Assembly: GCF_046127645.1 (NCBI RefSeq)
Contig: NZ_CP175919.1
DNA length: 64,000 bases
Reading direction: 5' to 3' (one strand)
Origin: Clostridium_F caseinilyticum
GTDB lineage: Bacteria > Bacillota > Clostridia > Clostridiales > Clostridiaceae
Each line of letters opens with the position of its first letter. Position 1 is the first letter of the stretch. The notes under the pieces are model-generated. The model made no database searches. It worked only from the letters and a program-made list of their open reading frames with translations, and was not told the DNA's origin. This document shows, in pieces, positions 8,397-18,536 of the stretch. The position numbers and the translations under genes are program-made.

Positions 8397-9008
8397 AAAA
8401 GCCTCCTTATAATTAAAGATATTTTAAAGTTTTAGAATAAATTTTATTTTCACTAAAATTTGGGTGAGCTTACCCAGGAACATAGCTATTCTTTACCCGA
8501 ATTTTTAAGAAGTTGGTAGTGTTAGTGTGGGACATAGAGTGAAAGTATATAATAAACATAATTTTACGAAATTATACCAAATAATAGTTTAATTATATAT
8601 ATTCAAAGTGATAGTTTCAATATGATATGAATATAAGCAGCTGTTAATGTAAATTATTAATATAATTATTTTTATGAAGAATATATTGTTTTATTAAAGT
8701 AAAAATTTATAAAAATGCTATATTATTCAAAGATGAATTTTACAGAACTTTTATAGAACTATAAATGAATTAAGTAGTAAATTTTATTCCTTTATAATAA
8801 TTTAATATAGGATAAATCTGTTTTAATACTTATTCAAAAGTAAAATGACAATAGATTTTAGTAAATCAAAAGAATTTATGTCTAACAGAAAATTAATTTC
8901 AAAGTTTAAAGAGCATTAATGGAATTGAAATTAATACCTTAAAAGTATAAAATATAAATTATATTGAAATATAGGTTTACAAATTAAGCAATATAATGGA
9001 GGCAAAAC
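8397..9008. other. AT-rich intergenic region with a degenerate repeat copy
   Basis: It contains a degenerate partial copy of the dispersed intergenic repeat (8471-8538). The remaining ~470 bp show no gene or clear signal. Confidence 0.5.
8471..8538 (+). repeat. Dispersed intergenic repeat, family 1, degenerate copy
   Basis: CCAGGAACATAGCTATTCTT, then an AAGAAG...TAGTGTTAG run, follows the order of the middle and right part of the better copy at 11064-11190. Clearly diverged. Confidence 0.45.
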
Positions 9009-9353
9009 ATGATTTCTTTAATATCAGCAGTAATTTTTATTGGGTTTGGTTTTTTATTGATGAAATGGCCGTCAGAAGATATAAATAGTGTCTATGGATA
9101 TAGGACCCCTTTTTCAATGAAAAACCAAGATACTTGGGATGAGTCTCAAAGATATGCAGGATTTAGTATGATAATACTTGGAATTATTGAAGGAATTTTA
9201 GGGATTTTTCTAATTATACAATCAATTAATATAGATAAAGAAAGCATTCAACTTTTATTTTTATTAATAGGTGTTATAGTTATGCTAATTATTGATGAAA
9301 AACATCTAAGAAATTTATTTAATAAAGATGGAACAAGAAAAAGTAAAGTCTAA
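9009..9353 (+). CDS. SdpI-family membrane protein
   Basis: A 114-residue protein with three hydrophobic segments (~3-18, 50-72, 82-97). The family signature is clear: YGYRTPFSMKNQDTWDESQRYAGF (~residues 30-53). In Bacillus subtilis, SdpI gives immunity to the SdpC cannibalism toxin and sequesters the repressor SdpR. Most family members are of unknown function. No toxin or SdpR-like gene lies next to it, so immunity is not supported here. GGAGG precedes the ATG. Confidence 0.85.
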   Translation: MISLISAVIFIGFGFLLMKWPSEDINSVYGYRTPFSMKNQDTWDESQRYAGFSMIILGIIEGILGIFLIIQSINIDKESIQLLFLLIGVIVMLIIDEKHLRNLFNKDGTRKSKV

Positions 9354-9579
9354 AATTCACTATATGGATAATAAAAATCAATAGGAAAGATTATATATAT
9401 TTTATTTATGAATAATGATTGAAGTAATGGAAATATTAGCCTATAATCTAAATGCTAATATAGGTAAAATTAAACCTATCAATAAAATTTTTAAGGTTCC
9501 ACTTACAATGTGTATAAAAATTGCAATCATCATATAAATATTTTTGTAATTTGATGAAATATAGTTGTAATAAATAACG

Positions 9580-9616
9580 AAAAAATCTGAACATATAATT
9601 ATATGTCCAGATTTTT
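9580..9616. terminator. Terminator of the ornithine cyclodeaminase gene
   Basis: AAAAATCTG...CAGATTTTT with an inner ACATATAATTATATGT pairing makes a long hairpin. On the minus strand it follows the cyclodeaminase stop and ends in Ts. Confidence 0.8.
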
Positions 9617-9640
9617 AATTCTCAAGTTATTGCTATATTT

Positions 9641-10666
9641 TTATCTTAACATACTATATAAATCCTTAGGATTTTCTAATTTTGGTACAAGAATTTGTGG
9701 CTCTCCGATATTTTCTTCTTTAGCAATGTCATACATTAATCTTAACATTGAAAAATCTTCTAAAGCAAAACCTACTGAGTCAAAAATAGTGATTTCACCA
9801 GGTTTTCTATCTATAGGCTTACCAGTTTTAATTACATTGCAAATTTCAGTTACTTTAAAGTCTTTGTCCATGTGTTGAATTTCTCCTTCTATACGACTTT
9901 GAGGTTCAAATTCAACGTATACATCACCCATATGAAGAACTTCTGAATCTAATTCAGTTTTTCCAGGGCAATCTCCGCCAACGCCATTTATGTGCATACC
10001 TGGTTCAACCATATCTGGTGTAATAACTATAGCATTTTTCTTGTCTGCAGTAACAGTTGTTATAATGTCAACACCTTTGCACGCTTCTTTTGTACTGTTG
10101 CATTTTATTAATTTAAGATTTTTTACATTTTTAAGATTATCCATTAATTTGTCAGTAGCAGCTGGGTCTACATCGTAGCAATAAATTTCATCTATACCTA
10201 ATATGTGATGAAAAGCAAGGGCTTGGAACTCACTTTGGCAACCATTTCCTATTAGCGCCATTTTTTTTGAATCAGGTCTAGCTAAATATTTTGCACCCAT
10301 TACTGAATTAGCCGCTGTACGAAGAGCTGTTGTTAATGTCAATTCGCTTAGAAGTAATGGAAATCCAGTGGATACTTCTGCTAAAAGACCAATTCCCATT
10401 ACTGTTAAATAGTTATGTTTAGGATTTTCAGGATGTCCATTTACATATTTAAATGAATAAAGCTTTGAATCACCTATAGGCATTAATTCAAGAACACCTA
10501 TATCAGTGTGATGCGCTGTTCTTGGCATCTTTTGAAAGTCCTCCCAACGTCTATAATCATCTTCCATATATGGAATAAGACGTTCCATAACAGTTTCTGG
10601 ACCAACAGATTTTAAATATTTCGCCATAGTAGGCAAATCAATATATTTTGTTTTTAATATTTCCAT
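9641..10666 (-). CDS. Ornithine cyclodeaminase/mu-crystallin family protein
   Basis: A 341-residue NAD-dependent enzyme of the family that turns ornithine into proline and ammonia. Visible features are the N-terminal catalytic part (KLYSFKYVNGHPENP), the Rossmann loop MALIGNGCQSEFQALAF (~residues 140-155), and the end of the NAD domain ITPDMVEPGMHINGVGGDCPGKTEL. Alanine dehydrogenases and other amino-acid dehydrogenases share the fold, so substrate is inferred. The ATG at 10666 is 9 nt from a GGGG site; the GTG at 10675 abuts it. Confidence 0.85.
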   Translation of the reverse strand: MEILKTKYIDLPTMAKYLKSVGPETVMERLIPYMEDDYRRWEDFQKMPRTAHHTDIGVLELMPIGDSKLYSFKYVNGHPENPKHNYLTVMGIGLLAEVSTGFPLLLSELTLTTALRTAANSVMGAKYLARPDSKKMALIGNGCQSEFQALAFHHILGIDEIYCYDVDPAATDKLMDNLKNVKNLKLIKCNSTKEACKGVDIITTVTADKKNAIVITPDMVEPGMHINGVGGDCPGKTELDSEVLHMGDVYVEFEPQSRIEGEIQHMDKDFKVTEICNVIKTGKPIDRKPGEITIFDSVGFALEDFSMLRLMYDIAKEENIGEPQILVPKLENPKDLYSMLR

Positions 10667-11489
10667 ATTTAACACCCCGCATATAATTTTTAATAGTAAC
10701 TATTCGGCCGAAAAATTATAAAAATATAAATAAATATAAACAAGTATAAACGTTTACAATATAAAGAGTTATTGAAAGAATCTATCAATTACTTACAATA
10801 ACAATGTATCAAAATTTAGAACTTGTGTCAATACTTATCAATCTTTTATAGTTGAATTTGGTAGATAATACTATTTTAAATAAGGAAAATGAAGAAAAAT
10901 AGATTATAATATGAAAAAAAAGAGCTTTTAATATTGAATTTTATGAAATACGCAAGATAATGAATAATTATCCGAAAAGTGAATAATTATTCATTGAATT
11001 ATTTAAGAAAATGTGATAAATTTTTAACAATAATATATGTCTTTTTTCCTTGTTTATTATAAACAGAGTTCTAAGCTTCAGAGGGAGTTTTTACCCATAA
11101 AGCTTAGAAAACATTATCAATGGACATAGTCGCTCTTTACTCCAACTTTAAAGAAGATGAGAGTATTAGAGCGAGTAGTCATCAGATAAAAGATTTAGTA
11201 TGTTATCAATATAGAATATTTGTATTAACGCTTTCGCTTACTTAAGTTTTACTATAAATATTAATTACTTTTAGCACTTTAAATTTTATGGGATTTAGTT
11301 TAATATAGAGTTCAAATATATTTTTACATAAAAATTGGTTTTTATTAATTAAAGTTTAATTAATAAGTTGCGAAAATAATTTTTAATAAGATAAATATTA
11401 GGATAAAAATTTATGTTAATAAAAGACTTTTCAAAAAAATAAATGTGAAAAGTTATACATATATTATTTAAAATTTTAGGGGGATTTTT
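10667..11489. other. Long intergenic region with a dispersed repeat
   Basis: About 820 bp of AT-rich DNA between divergent genes. It holds a dyad (10961-10970 with 10984-10993) and a good copy of the dispersed repeat (11064-11190). No coding frame seen. Confidence 0.55.
11064..11190 (+). repeat. Dispersed intergenic repeat, family 1, well-preserved copy
   Basis: The copy runs AGTTCTAAGCTTCAGAGGG ... GTCGCTCTTTACTCCAACTT ... GAGAGTATTAGAGCGAGTAG ... CATCAGATAAA. It matches the reverse complement of the copy at 17541-17775 along its length, minus an internal segment. CGCTCTTTACTCC pairs with GAGTATTAGAGCG as a hairpin. Confidence 0.75.
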
Positions 11490-13097
11490 ATGAAGAAGAA
11501 AATATACTCGAGTTTCATAGTACTATCTTTAATTATTTCTATGGCACTAATTTATTTTTTAATGCCAGTTCTTTCAGTGAAATTTTATTCTTTTTATATT
11601 GTTTTTATAGTAATTGCACTACTTTTAAGTATTAATGTAAGTTTAAACAAAGGTAAGGAAAGTTCTAAAATATATGCTATTCCTGTTATATTAATAGGGT
11701 TATTTATTTTAATGTTTATAATTAGTTTGCCTATATTTAGAGCTAGTAGTTATAAAAGTTTATTACCTACACCTAAATATGAGGAATTTTCAAAGAATAT
11801 AACTCCAATAGATATAAAAGAAATTCCAACAGTAAATCAAAAATATGCAGAATTATTAGCAGATAAAAAATTAGGAGAAGAAACTTCTTTAGGCAGTAGG
11901 GTAGAACTTGGTGATTTAACCCTTCAAAATGTCAATGGCAAGCTTTACTATGTAGCTCCTTTAATCCACTCTGGTTTTATGAAATGGATTTTAAATGATA
12001 GTACGCCAGGATATATAACAGTATCAGCAACCAATGATAAAGATGTAAAGTTAGTAACAAAATTAAATGGGAAAGACATAAAAATAAGATATCAACCAAG
12101 CGGTTTCTTTAACCATGACTTAAAAAGACATATATATTTAAAAGGAACAATAAATAAAGGAATATCGGATTTAACTTTTGAATTAGATGATAAGGGAAAC
12201 CCATATTATACAGCTACTATATATGAAAATAAAGTAGGTATGTCAGGACATAAAGCAGTAGGGACGGCTATAGTTAATCCAGAAACAGGAGGAATTAAAA
12301 AATATACTGTAGAAAATACTCCTAAATGGGTAGATAGAATACAGCCACAATCTTTTGTAGAAAATAATTTGAAAAAGTGGGGAAGATATATTAAAGGATT
12401 CTTTAATTTTTCAGGACAAGATAAATTGAAAGCTACAGAAGGAACAGGAGTAATATATAATAATGGCAACTGTTATTATTATACAGGATTAACTTCTGTA
12501 GGTAAGGACGAATCGAGCATAGGTTTTGCTTTAATAGATACAAGAACTCAACAAACAAGAATATTTAAAATAGCAGGTGCAACAGAAACAGCTTCTATGA
12601 AATCTGCTGAGGGTAAAGTTCAAAATTTAGGATATACATCTACTTTTCCTATATTAATAAATGTGGATAATATACCTACTTATTTTACAACTTTAAATGA
12701 TAAAAATGATCTAACAAAAATGTTTGCTATGATTTCTGTAACAGACTACAATATCATAGGAACAGGAGAAAATATTACAGAATGTAAATCAAACTATATT
12801 AAAAATCTAGCAAGCAAAGGGAATTTAATAAGTGTAGGTTCTACTGGAAAAGAAGAAAATGTAACAGATACTATAGAAAGAATAAGTTCTTATGTAGTAG
12901 GTAATTCTACAATATATACATTTATATTAAAAGAGCATAAAGATAAAATATTCAATGCTGGTATATCTATTTCTAATGAATTGCCTATAACTAAAGAAGG
13001 GGACAAGGTAAACATAAGATATGTAGATACAAAACAGGATACTATTAATATAACTAGCTTTGATAATATGATTTTTGAACAGCAAGGTAATAAATAA
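11490..13097 (+). CDS. Large membrane-anchored protein of unknown function
   Basis: A 535-residue protein. Three hydrophobic segments at ~7-27, 30-48 and 62-82 form an N-terminal membrane anchor, and ~450 mostly hydrophilic residues follow, probably outside the cell. The soluble part has beta-rich repeats such as LTLQNVNGKLYYVAPL and GTGVIYNNGNCYYYTGLTSVG, suggestive of propeller-like blades. No catalytic motif recognised. GGGGG lies before the ATG, and a strong terminator follows, so it is a single-gene unit. Confidence 0.75.
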   Translation: MKKKIYSSFIVLSLIISMALIYFLMPVLSVKFYSFYIVFIVIALLLSINVSLNKGKESSKIYAIPVILIGLFILMFIISLPIFRASSYKSLLPTPKYEEFSKNITPIDIKEIPTVNQKYAELLADKKLGEETSLGSRVELGDLTLQNVNGKLYYVAPLIHSGFMKWILNDSTPGYITVSATNDKDVKLVTKLNGKDIKIRYQPSGFFNHDLKRHIYLKGTINKGISDLTFELDDKGNPYYTATIYENKVGMSGHKAVGTAIVNPETGGIKKYTVENTPKWVDRIQPQSFVENNLKKWGRYIKGFFNFSGQDKLKATEGTGVIYNNGNCYYYTGLTSVGKDESSIGFALIDTRTQQTRIFKIAGATETASMKSAEGKVQNLGYTSTFPILINVDNIPTYFTTLNDKNDLTKMFAMISVTDYNIIGTGENITECKSNYIKNLASKGNLISVGSTGKEENVTDTIERISSYVVGNSTIYTFILKEHKDKIFNAGISISNELPITKEGDKVNIRYVDTKQDTINITSFDNMIFEQQGNK

Positions 13098-13274
13098 AAC
13101 AATTAAAAAGATTTTTAGAAAAATAAATTTTAAAAAGTATTTAGATATAAAATAGATTTGATTTTAAATTTAACATTAATTTGCGAAATTTTCACATCTT
13201 CTATAAGCGAAAGTAGTTCACAAGATGCATATATATTAATAAAAACAATTAAAAAAAGTTTTAAAATTAAAATA

Positions 13275-13337
13275 TACACATATGTCCCTATAAATAATTA
13301 TTAAGGTTATTTATAGGAGGTATATGTGTGTTTTTTT
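13275..13337 (+). terminator. Terminator after the large membrane-anchored protein gene
   Basis: A ~20-bp imperfect stem (CACATATGTCCCTATAAATAA with TTATTTATAGGAGGTATATGTG) is followed by seven Ts. Confidence 0.85.
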
Positions 13338-13501
13338 ATATTAAAAATTCTAATAATATAAGGAAAAGTGGTTTATTAATTTAAACTTAAAAATTATTTA
13401 TTTAATTTTGAAGTTAACTATGTAAAGGTAGCTTGATGTGAATGAAAAATTATATTACAATGAACATGTAAAGCATATTTTACATTAGGAGGAAAATAAA
13501 T

Positions 13502-13699
13502 GTGAAAAATAAGTTGGAGGAAATAAGAAAAGCACGAGATATTAAGCAGGAAGAACTAGCAGATATTTTAGAAGTATCTCGTCAAACTATTAGTTCATTA
13601 GAAAATGGAAGATATAATCCGTCTATTATATTAGCATTCAAAATTGCACGATATTTTGATATGAATATTGAAGATATATTTATTTATGAGGAGGATTAA
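13502..13699 (+). CDS. Small Cro/CI-type HTH regulator
   Basis: A 65-residue regulator that is almost only a helix-turn-helix (LEEIRKARDIKQEELADILEVSRQTISSLENGRYNPSIILAFKIARYF). This size class often controls the gene next to it. The start must be GTG at 13502: the ATG two bases upstream reads ATG TGA, and AGGAGG lies at the right distance. A membrane protein follows after 2 bp, so the two form an operon. Confidence 0.88.
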   Translation: MKNKLEEIRKARDIKQEELADILEVSRQTISSLENGRYNPSIILAFKIARYFDMNIEDIFIYEED

Positions 13700-13701
13700 A
13701 A

Positions 13702-14127
13702 ATGAAGGGTAGAAGATTAATATTTAGTGTGAATAGTATAGTAGGAATTATTCTCGTATTATTAGGAATTTTTGTATTTAAAGATTCTCAACAAGATACA
13801 ATTAAGAAACTGTGTTTTGCTGTTGGTAGTATATGCACTACATTGGGAATAGGTTCGTTAATTCATGAATGGATAGTTTCTATAACAGAATATGATGATA
13901 TAAAAAAGATAAAAGATATTGAATTAAAAGACGAACGTAATACTCAAATCAGGGAAAAGTCTGCATATAAGGTATGTAGAATTATGAGCCATTTGTTTTG
14001 TGCTTATACACTTTTTTTGATTTTTATGAAAGCTGATTTGATTTTTATTATCCCTTCAGTAGGTTTAGTTATGGTTCAGTTAATTTTAATAATTTACTAT
14101 TCTAATTATTATTCAAAAATAATGTAA
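13702..14127 (+). CDS. Four-helix membrane protein paired with the small HTH regulator
   Basis: A 141-residue protein with hydrophobic segments at ~11-26, 36-58, 92-107 and 112-133. A charged loop (KKIKDIELKDERNTQIREKSAYKV) carries the DERN/KSAY pattern of DUF2178-like proteins, which often pair with small XRE regulators as here. GAGGAG of its ribosome site lies inside the end of the regulator gene. The pair may form a membrane sensor and regulator unit; that is inference. Confidence 0.78.
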   Translation: MKGRRLIFSVNSIVGIILVLLGIFVFKDSQQDTIKKLCFAVGSICTTLGIGSLIHEWIVSITEYDDIKKIKDIELKDERNTQIREKSAYKVCRIMSHLFCAYTLFLIFMKADLIFIIPSVGLVMVQLILIIYYSNYYSKIM

Positions 14128-14472
14128 TATTTTATATATTGTATTTTATTTTTTATTTAGAAAAAAATTAAAAGCTTTGATTTAAATATAAATATTATAA
14201 ACAAATAACAAGATTTATAGTAATAAATTCTTTTAAATTTTTAATGTTCATATAAATGTTGTATTTAGGAAATTTTAGCATATGTATTATTTGATGATTT
14301 TTAATAGAAAGTTATCATATTATAGCAAAGTTTTTCTATCTGTAAATTTAGTTAATATAATTAGCTAACATAAAAGATTAAATTAACATTACAATACTAG
14401 CAACTCTGAAAGGATTGATGGATACTAGTTTTATATTGAAAAGCTAAAATGAACAAATAGGGGGATAAGTAT
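14128..14472. other. Intergenic region, nothing recognised
   Basis: 345 bp of AT-rich DNA. I see no gene, repeat copy or clear terminator. Confidence 0.5.
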
Positions 14473-14961
14473 ATGCTTACTATAAGTAAGGTAAAAAAAG
14501 ATGAAATATATAAGGTTAAAGAACTATTAAGTAGTGTATGGACAGACACATATAAAGATATTTTATCTGAAGAAGTTATAAATAAAGTTACAAACCTATG
14601 GCATGATGCTAAACAATTAGAAAAACAATGTGAACTAAAAGATACTTTATTCATTGTTGCAAAAGAAGATGATCAAGATATTATTGGCTTAGCCACTGCA
14701 AATTTAATTGATGATTCTATCATAAATTTAAGTAGGTTATATGTTAAAGTTAGACATCAACGTAGTGGCATTGGAGAGTTATTATTAAATTATATAATTA
14801 AGGAATTTGATTTTATAAATAAAATTCAATTAGAGGTAGCAGTGGGAAATATTAAAGCTATTAATTTTTATTCTAAAAATGGTTTTATAGAAAGAACATT
14901 AAAAAATGAAGAAATTGAAAATGAACATTTGGAGTTAGTATTAATGGAAAAATGTATTTAG
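14473..14961 (+). CDS. GNAT acetyltransferase
   Basis: A 162-residue N-acetyltransferase. VKVRHQRSGIGELLLNYII (~residues 95-113) is the acetyl-CoA loop with QRSGIG, and LEVAVGNIKAINFYSKNGFIERT is the typical C-terminal part. AGGGGG lies before the ATG and a strong terminator follows, so it is transcribed alone. Substrate unknown. Confidence 0.9.
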   Translation: MLTISKVKKDEIYKVKELLSSVWTDTYKDILSEEVINKVTNLWHDAKQLEKQCELKDTLFIVAKEDDQDIIGLATANLIDDSIINLSRLYVKVRHQRSGIGELLLNYIIKEFDFINKIQLEVAVGNIKAINFYSKNGFIERTLKNEEIENEHLELVLMEKCI

Positions 14962-14971
14962 AATGTAATTT

Positions 14972-14999
14972 AAGGAAGCTGCCTATGCAGCTTCCTTAT
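14972..14999 (+). terminator. Terminator of the acetyltransferase gene
   Basis: AAGGAAGCTGC and GCAGCTTCCTT pair perfectly around a short loop. The A/T flanks would let it act in both directions. Confidence 0.85.
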
Positions 15000-15012
15000 T
15001 ATTTAGTATGGC

Positions 15013-15047
15013 ATGATACCTGTAGCTAAATATTCATCAGGTGTCAT
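15013..15047. terminator. Hairpin downstream of the ABC transporter gene
   Basis: ATGATACCTG pairs with CAGGTGTCAT (one G-T pair) and TTTTAT follows on the + strand. It lies between converging genes and may help end transcription. Confidence 0.4.
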
Positions 15048-15112
15048 TTTTATACTTTTAGCGCATTTAAATGGATTTTTATTTTTAAAATATATTCTTG
15101 TTCTTTAAAAAT

Positions 15113-17473
15113 TTACTCACTTCTAAGAGCAATAACAGGATCTTTTTTAGCTGCCATTTTTGATGGTATTGCACCACCTATCATTGTAAGAACAATACTA
15201 GTTATAACCAATGCAATTGCATGCAATGGATTTAATTGAGCAACATTCTTCAAGTCAGTAAATTTATATAAAATTGAATTTACTGGAATAGTTAATAAAT
15301 ATGTTATGGCAATACCTAGTCCACCTGAACAAAATCCGATGATAAAGGTTTCAGCATTAAATACTCGAGTTATATCTTTTTTTCTTGCTCCTAAAGCACG
15401 TAAAACACCTATCTCTTTAGTTCTTTCAAGTACAGAAATGTAGATAATAATACCTATCATAATCATAGAAACAACTAAAGAAATTCCAGCGAAAGCTACT
15501 AAAACAATGGTAATACCATCCATAATATTCCCAGTCAAACTAGTAATCATAGATGCCATATCAGTGTAGACAATTTGGTCCTCTTCTTTTAGTTCTTTAT
15601 TCCAATCATCAAGATAAGTAGTAATATTATCTTTTGCCTCGAAATTGACAGGATAAATTGAAATAGATGTTGGAGAAGACGTAGCACCTAAAGATGCAAG
15701 TACATCATCTTTAGTTTGAACATTAGATGTAATATTGGTTGTCATGTTAGGTGCTCCATGAACTGCTGCAGTTGTTGTGCCAGTCTTTTCTGTTAGAAGG
15801 TTACCATTCATAACATTATATTTTGCTTCTTTTTGTGCAAGAACAATTTTAGAGTTTTTAGCGTTCTCTATAAAATCTTGGGCTAATTGGTCTGAATAAA
15901 CTATGCCTGTGGATAAATTAGACACATTAGCACCTTCCTTTATACGAATGATACCGCTAATTTTTAATGTAATTGAATTTTTATTGTTATAAAGATTTTC
16001 TAAATTTGTAGTATCTCCATTAACTGTAAAATACTTACCGGATTGAGTATAATAATCGTCATTATATACTAATTTATATTCTGTTCCTATCATAGAATCA
16101 AAATTTATATTTTTAGAATTTGCACTAAAACCTAATGCTTCAAGGATATTAGTATCAATCTGATTATATTTATCAACAACTAAAACCAATTCTTTTTCAT
16201 TTTTTGGATAACTACCTGCTAATACATCATAGTATGATTTTAAATAATCTGTTTCAAAACTATCACCTTTTGAAGGATATGTAGAGAATGCAGCAGCTGA
16301 AGTATTCATGCTTACTACTTTGCCATCTTGCTTTTTCAATATATTCATATTTACATTTCTTGTGTAAGAAATTCCATTAATTAAACTAGAATCTATTTTT
16401 TTGATGTAATTTACATATTCAGTTGAAATCACATTAGCATGAACAGCAGCATCTTTACTTGAATCATATGGATAAATCATTGATTTATTAGGAAATTCAG
16501 TTTTTTCTTTGTCCTTGGATTTAGAAGATGGAGACATTCCAAGGGACATTGAATTCTGCTCAATACTTATTGGATAGTTGGAAAGAGAATCTTTTTCAAA
16601 TTCATTTATTTGTTTATTAAATCCATTTGATAGAGATAAAACAAGGGCAACACCAATAATTCCTATACTGGATGCAAAGGCAGTAAGTGCTGTTCGCCAT
16701 TTTTTAGTAACAATATTATTTCCTGATAGCTTAAGTGCTGTAAGGAAATTCATACTTGTTTTTTTAGGTTTATAATTCTTTGAGTTATTTTCTGATACAA
16801 ATGGATTGGTATCAGAAACAATTTTACCATCAGAAAAACTTACAATTCTATCAGCATATTCTTCTGCTAATTCAGGATTATGAGTTACCATAATCACAAG
16901 TTTATCCTTTGCGATTTCTTTAATTAAATCCATTATTTGTTCGCTTGTTTGAGTATCTAGAGCCCCTGTTGGTTCATCAGCAAGGATAATTTCAGGATCA
17001 TTTGCTAATGCACGAGCAATGGCAACACGTTGCATTTGTCCCCCAGATAATTGATTAGGCTTTTTATGTATATGGTTGCCTAAACCAACTTTCTCTAAAA
17101 CGTAAGTGGCCTTTTGTCTTTTTTCTGATTTTAGTACCCCAGATAGAGTCATACCCATTTCTACATTATCTACAATACTTAAATGTGGGATAAGATTATA
17201 ACTTTGAAAGATAAATCCTATACTATTATTACGATATGTATCCCAATCAGATTCACCAAATTTTTTGGTGGATAAGCCATTAATAACCATATTTCCTGAA
17301 TCATATTGGTCTAAGCCTCCAAGCATATTTAATAAAGTTGTTTTACCTGAACCGCTTGGACCTAAAATAGCAACAAATTCACTTTGTCTAAAGTCAATAC
17401 TAACACCATCAAGTGCAGTTTGCTCAAATTCTCCTGTTGTATAAACTTTTTTTAAATCTTTTATTTGTAACAT
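15113..17473 (-). CDS. MacB-like ABC transporter, ATPase fused to FtsX-type permease
   Basis: A 786-residue ATPase-permease fusion. The N-terminal ATPase has Walker A GPSGSGKTT (~38-46), signature LSGGQ (~142-146) and Walker B IILADEPTG (~160-168). A transmembrane helix lies at ~262-285, then a ~360-residue extracytoplasmic domain, then three helices of an FtsX domain (~655-780, VLERTKEIGVLRALGARKKDI). Such transporters move peptides or antibiotics, or transmit mechanical force. It faces a two-component system across a repeat-filled gap, the layout of Bce-type antimicrobial-peptide sensing modules. The ligand is unknown. Confidence 0.9.
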   Translation of the reverse strand: MLQIKDLKKVYTTGEFEQTALDGVSIDFRQSEFVAILGPSGSGKTTLLNMLGGLDQYDSGNMVINGLSTKKFGESDWDTYRNNSIGFIFQSYNLIPHLSIVDNVEMGMTLSGVLKSEKRQKATYVLEKVGLGNHIHKKPNQLSGGQMQRVAIARALANDPEIILADEPTGALDTQTSEQIMDLIKEIAKDKLVIMVTHNPELAEEYADRIVSFSDGKIVSDTNPFVSENNSKNYKPKKTSMNFLTALKLSGNNIVTKKWRTALTAFASSIGIIGVALVLSLSNGFNKQINEFEKDSLSNYPISIEQNSMSLGMSPSSKSKDKEKTEFPNKSMIYPYDSSKDAAVHANVISTEYVNYIKKIDSSLINGISYTRNVNMNILKKQDGKVVSMNTSAAAFSTYPSKGDSFETDYLKSYYDVLAGSYPKNEKELVLVVDKYNQIDTNILEALGFSANSKNINFDSMIGTEYKLVYNDDYYTQSGKYFTVNGDTTNLENLYNNKNSITLKISGIIRIKEGANVSNLSTGIVYSDQLAQDFIENAKNSKIVLAQKEAKYNVMNGNLLTEKTGTTTAAVHGAPNMTTNITSNVQTKDDVLASLGATSSPTSISIYPVNFEAKDNITTYLDDWNKELKEEDQIVYTDMASMITSLTGNIMDGITIVLVAFAGISLVVSMIMIGIIIYISVLERTKEIGVLRALGARKKDITRVFNAETFIIGFCSGGLGIAITYLLTIPVNSILYKFTDLKNVAQLNPLHAIALVITSIVLTMIGGAIPSKMAAKKDPVIALRSE

Positions 17474-17540
17474 GCTTAATCTCCTTTCAATTTACTTTCA
17501 TAGTATATATAAAGTTTTTAAACTGAATGTAAACTGGTGA

Positions 17541-17775
17541 GTTTATCCGATGACTACCCGCTCTAATACTCCCATCGCACTCTGTGAAAGCGATTCGCAC
17601 CAAATCGAAGATTTGGACTCTCTGCTTTTCTTCAAAGTGGGAGTAAAGAGCGGATACGTCCCTGGATAACGATTTCTCCTAAAGGATAACGACTTCTAAG
17701 GAGTAAAACTCCTAAGAATTTTGTTAATAAGCTTCAGAGGGAGTAAAAACTCCTTCTGAAGCCAAGAATTCTGTT
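17541..17775 (-). repeat. Dispersed intergenic repeat, family 1, longest copy
   Basis: The fullest copy, in inverted orientation. Three hairpins are visible: CCGCTCTAATACTCCCA (17559-) with TGGGAGTAAAGAGCGG; TTCTAAGGAGT with ACTCCTAAGAA; and GCTTCAGAGGGAGT with ACTCCTTCTGAAGC. A small perfect hairpin CCAAATC-GAA-GATTTGG sits in the first loop. It fills the gap between the ABC transporter and its presumed regulator genes. Confidence 0.8.
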
Positions 17776-17864
17776 TATATGCAGTTTATATTTATTTGAT
17801 AAATTTTTTAAGAGGAATAAAAATGTGTTATAATTTAAAACCTATTAAAAAGGAGGTCTAGATA

Positions 17865-18536
17865 ATGTTTAAAGTATTAGTAGTAGAAGATGACCCAGCT
17901 TTGCGCAAACTTTTTTGTACAGTACTTAATAAAAATGGATATAAATCCATCGAAGCTAAAGATGGAAATAGTGCATTAGATGTATTATATAAAGAATACA
18001 TAGACTTAATTATTTCAGATATAATGATGCCAAATATGGATGGTTATACACTCACAAAATTAATAAGAGAGTCAAATGATAATGTGCCTATATTGATGAT
18101 TACTGCAAAAGGAACATTTTCAGATAAACAAGAAGGTTTTAGAGTAGGTACGGACGATTATATGGTAAAACCTATTGATGTGAATGAAATGATTTTACGT
18201 GTAGGTGCCTTGCTTAGACGATCCCAAATAATCAATGAACGAAAAATTGTAATAGGTGAAACAACATTCTTATACGACTTTTTAAGTATTAAATATAATA
18301 ATAAGGAGCTAGTATTACCTCAAAAAGAGTTTTATTTAATTTATAAGCTTGTATCCACACCTAATAAGATTTTCACACGACAACAATTAATGGATGAAAT
18401 ATGGGGCATAGAATCTGAAACAGATCCAAGGACAGTTGATGTTCATATAAATAGATTACGAGATCGGTTTAAAGACAATAAAGACTTCAATATTATTACA
18501 ATTAGAGGATTAGGTTATAAGGTGGTTAAACAGTGA
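17865..18536 (+). CDS. OmpR-family response regulator
   Basis: A 223-residue regulator. The receiver domain has the acidic pair ED(8-9), phospho-acceptor Asp52 (IISDIMMPNMDGY) and Lys102 region (DDYMVKPID). The C-terminal winged helix ends RTVDVHINRLRDRF...IRGLGYKV. AAGGAGG lies before the ATG, and it overlaps the kinase gene by 4 bp. It probably controls the divergent ABC transporter at 15113-17473. Confidence 0.93.
   Translation: MFKVLVVEDDPALRKLFCTVLNKNGYKSIEAKDGNSALDVLYKEYIDLIISDIMMPNMDGYTLTKLIRESNDNVPILMITAKGTFSDKQEGFRVGTDDYMVKPIDVNEMILRVGALLRRSQIINERKIVIGETTFLYDFLSIKYNNKELVLPQKEFYLIYKLVSTPNKIFTRQQLMDEIWGIESETDPRTVDVHINRLRDRFKDNKDFNIITIRGLGYKVVKQ

Noticed and set aside
10961..10993. AT-rich dyad TGAATAATTA/TAATTATTCA as an operator
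   Set aside because: It is far from either flanking gene and such A/T dyads are expected often in DNA of this composition.
15007..15110. Minus-strand frame after the ABC transporter stop reading NPFKCAKSIKMTPDEYLATGIMPY
   Set aside because: It follows the transporter stop in the same frame and looks protein-like. It has no start or ribosome site, and a third of random cases would share the frame. Too little to call a remnant.
17541..17775. Insertion sequence remnant
   Set aside because: No transposase-like frame is seen; the copies are short, structured and noncoding, so they are called repeats.
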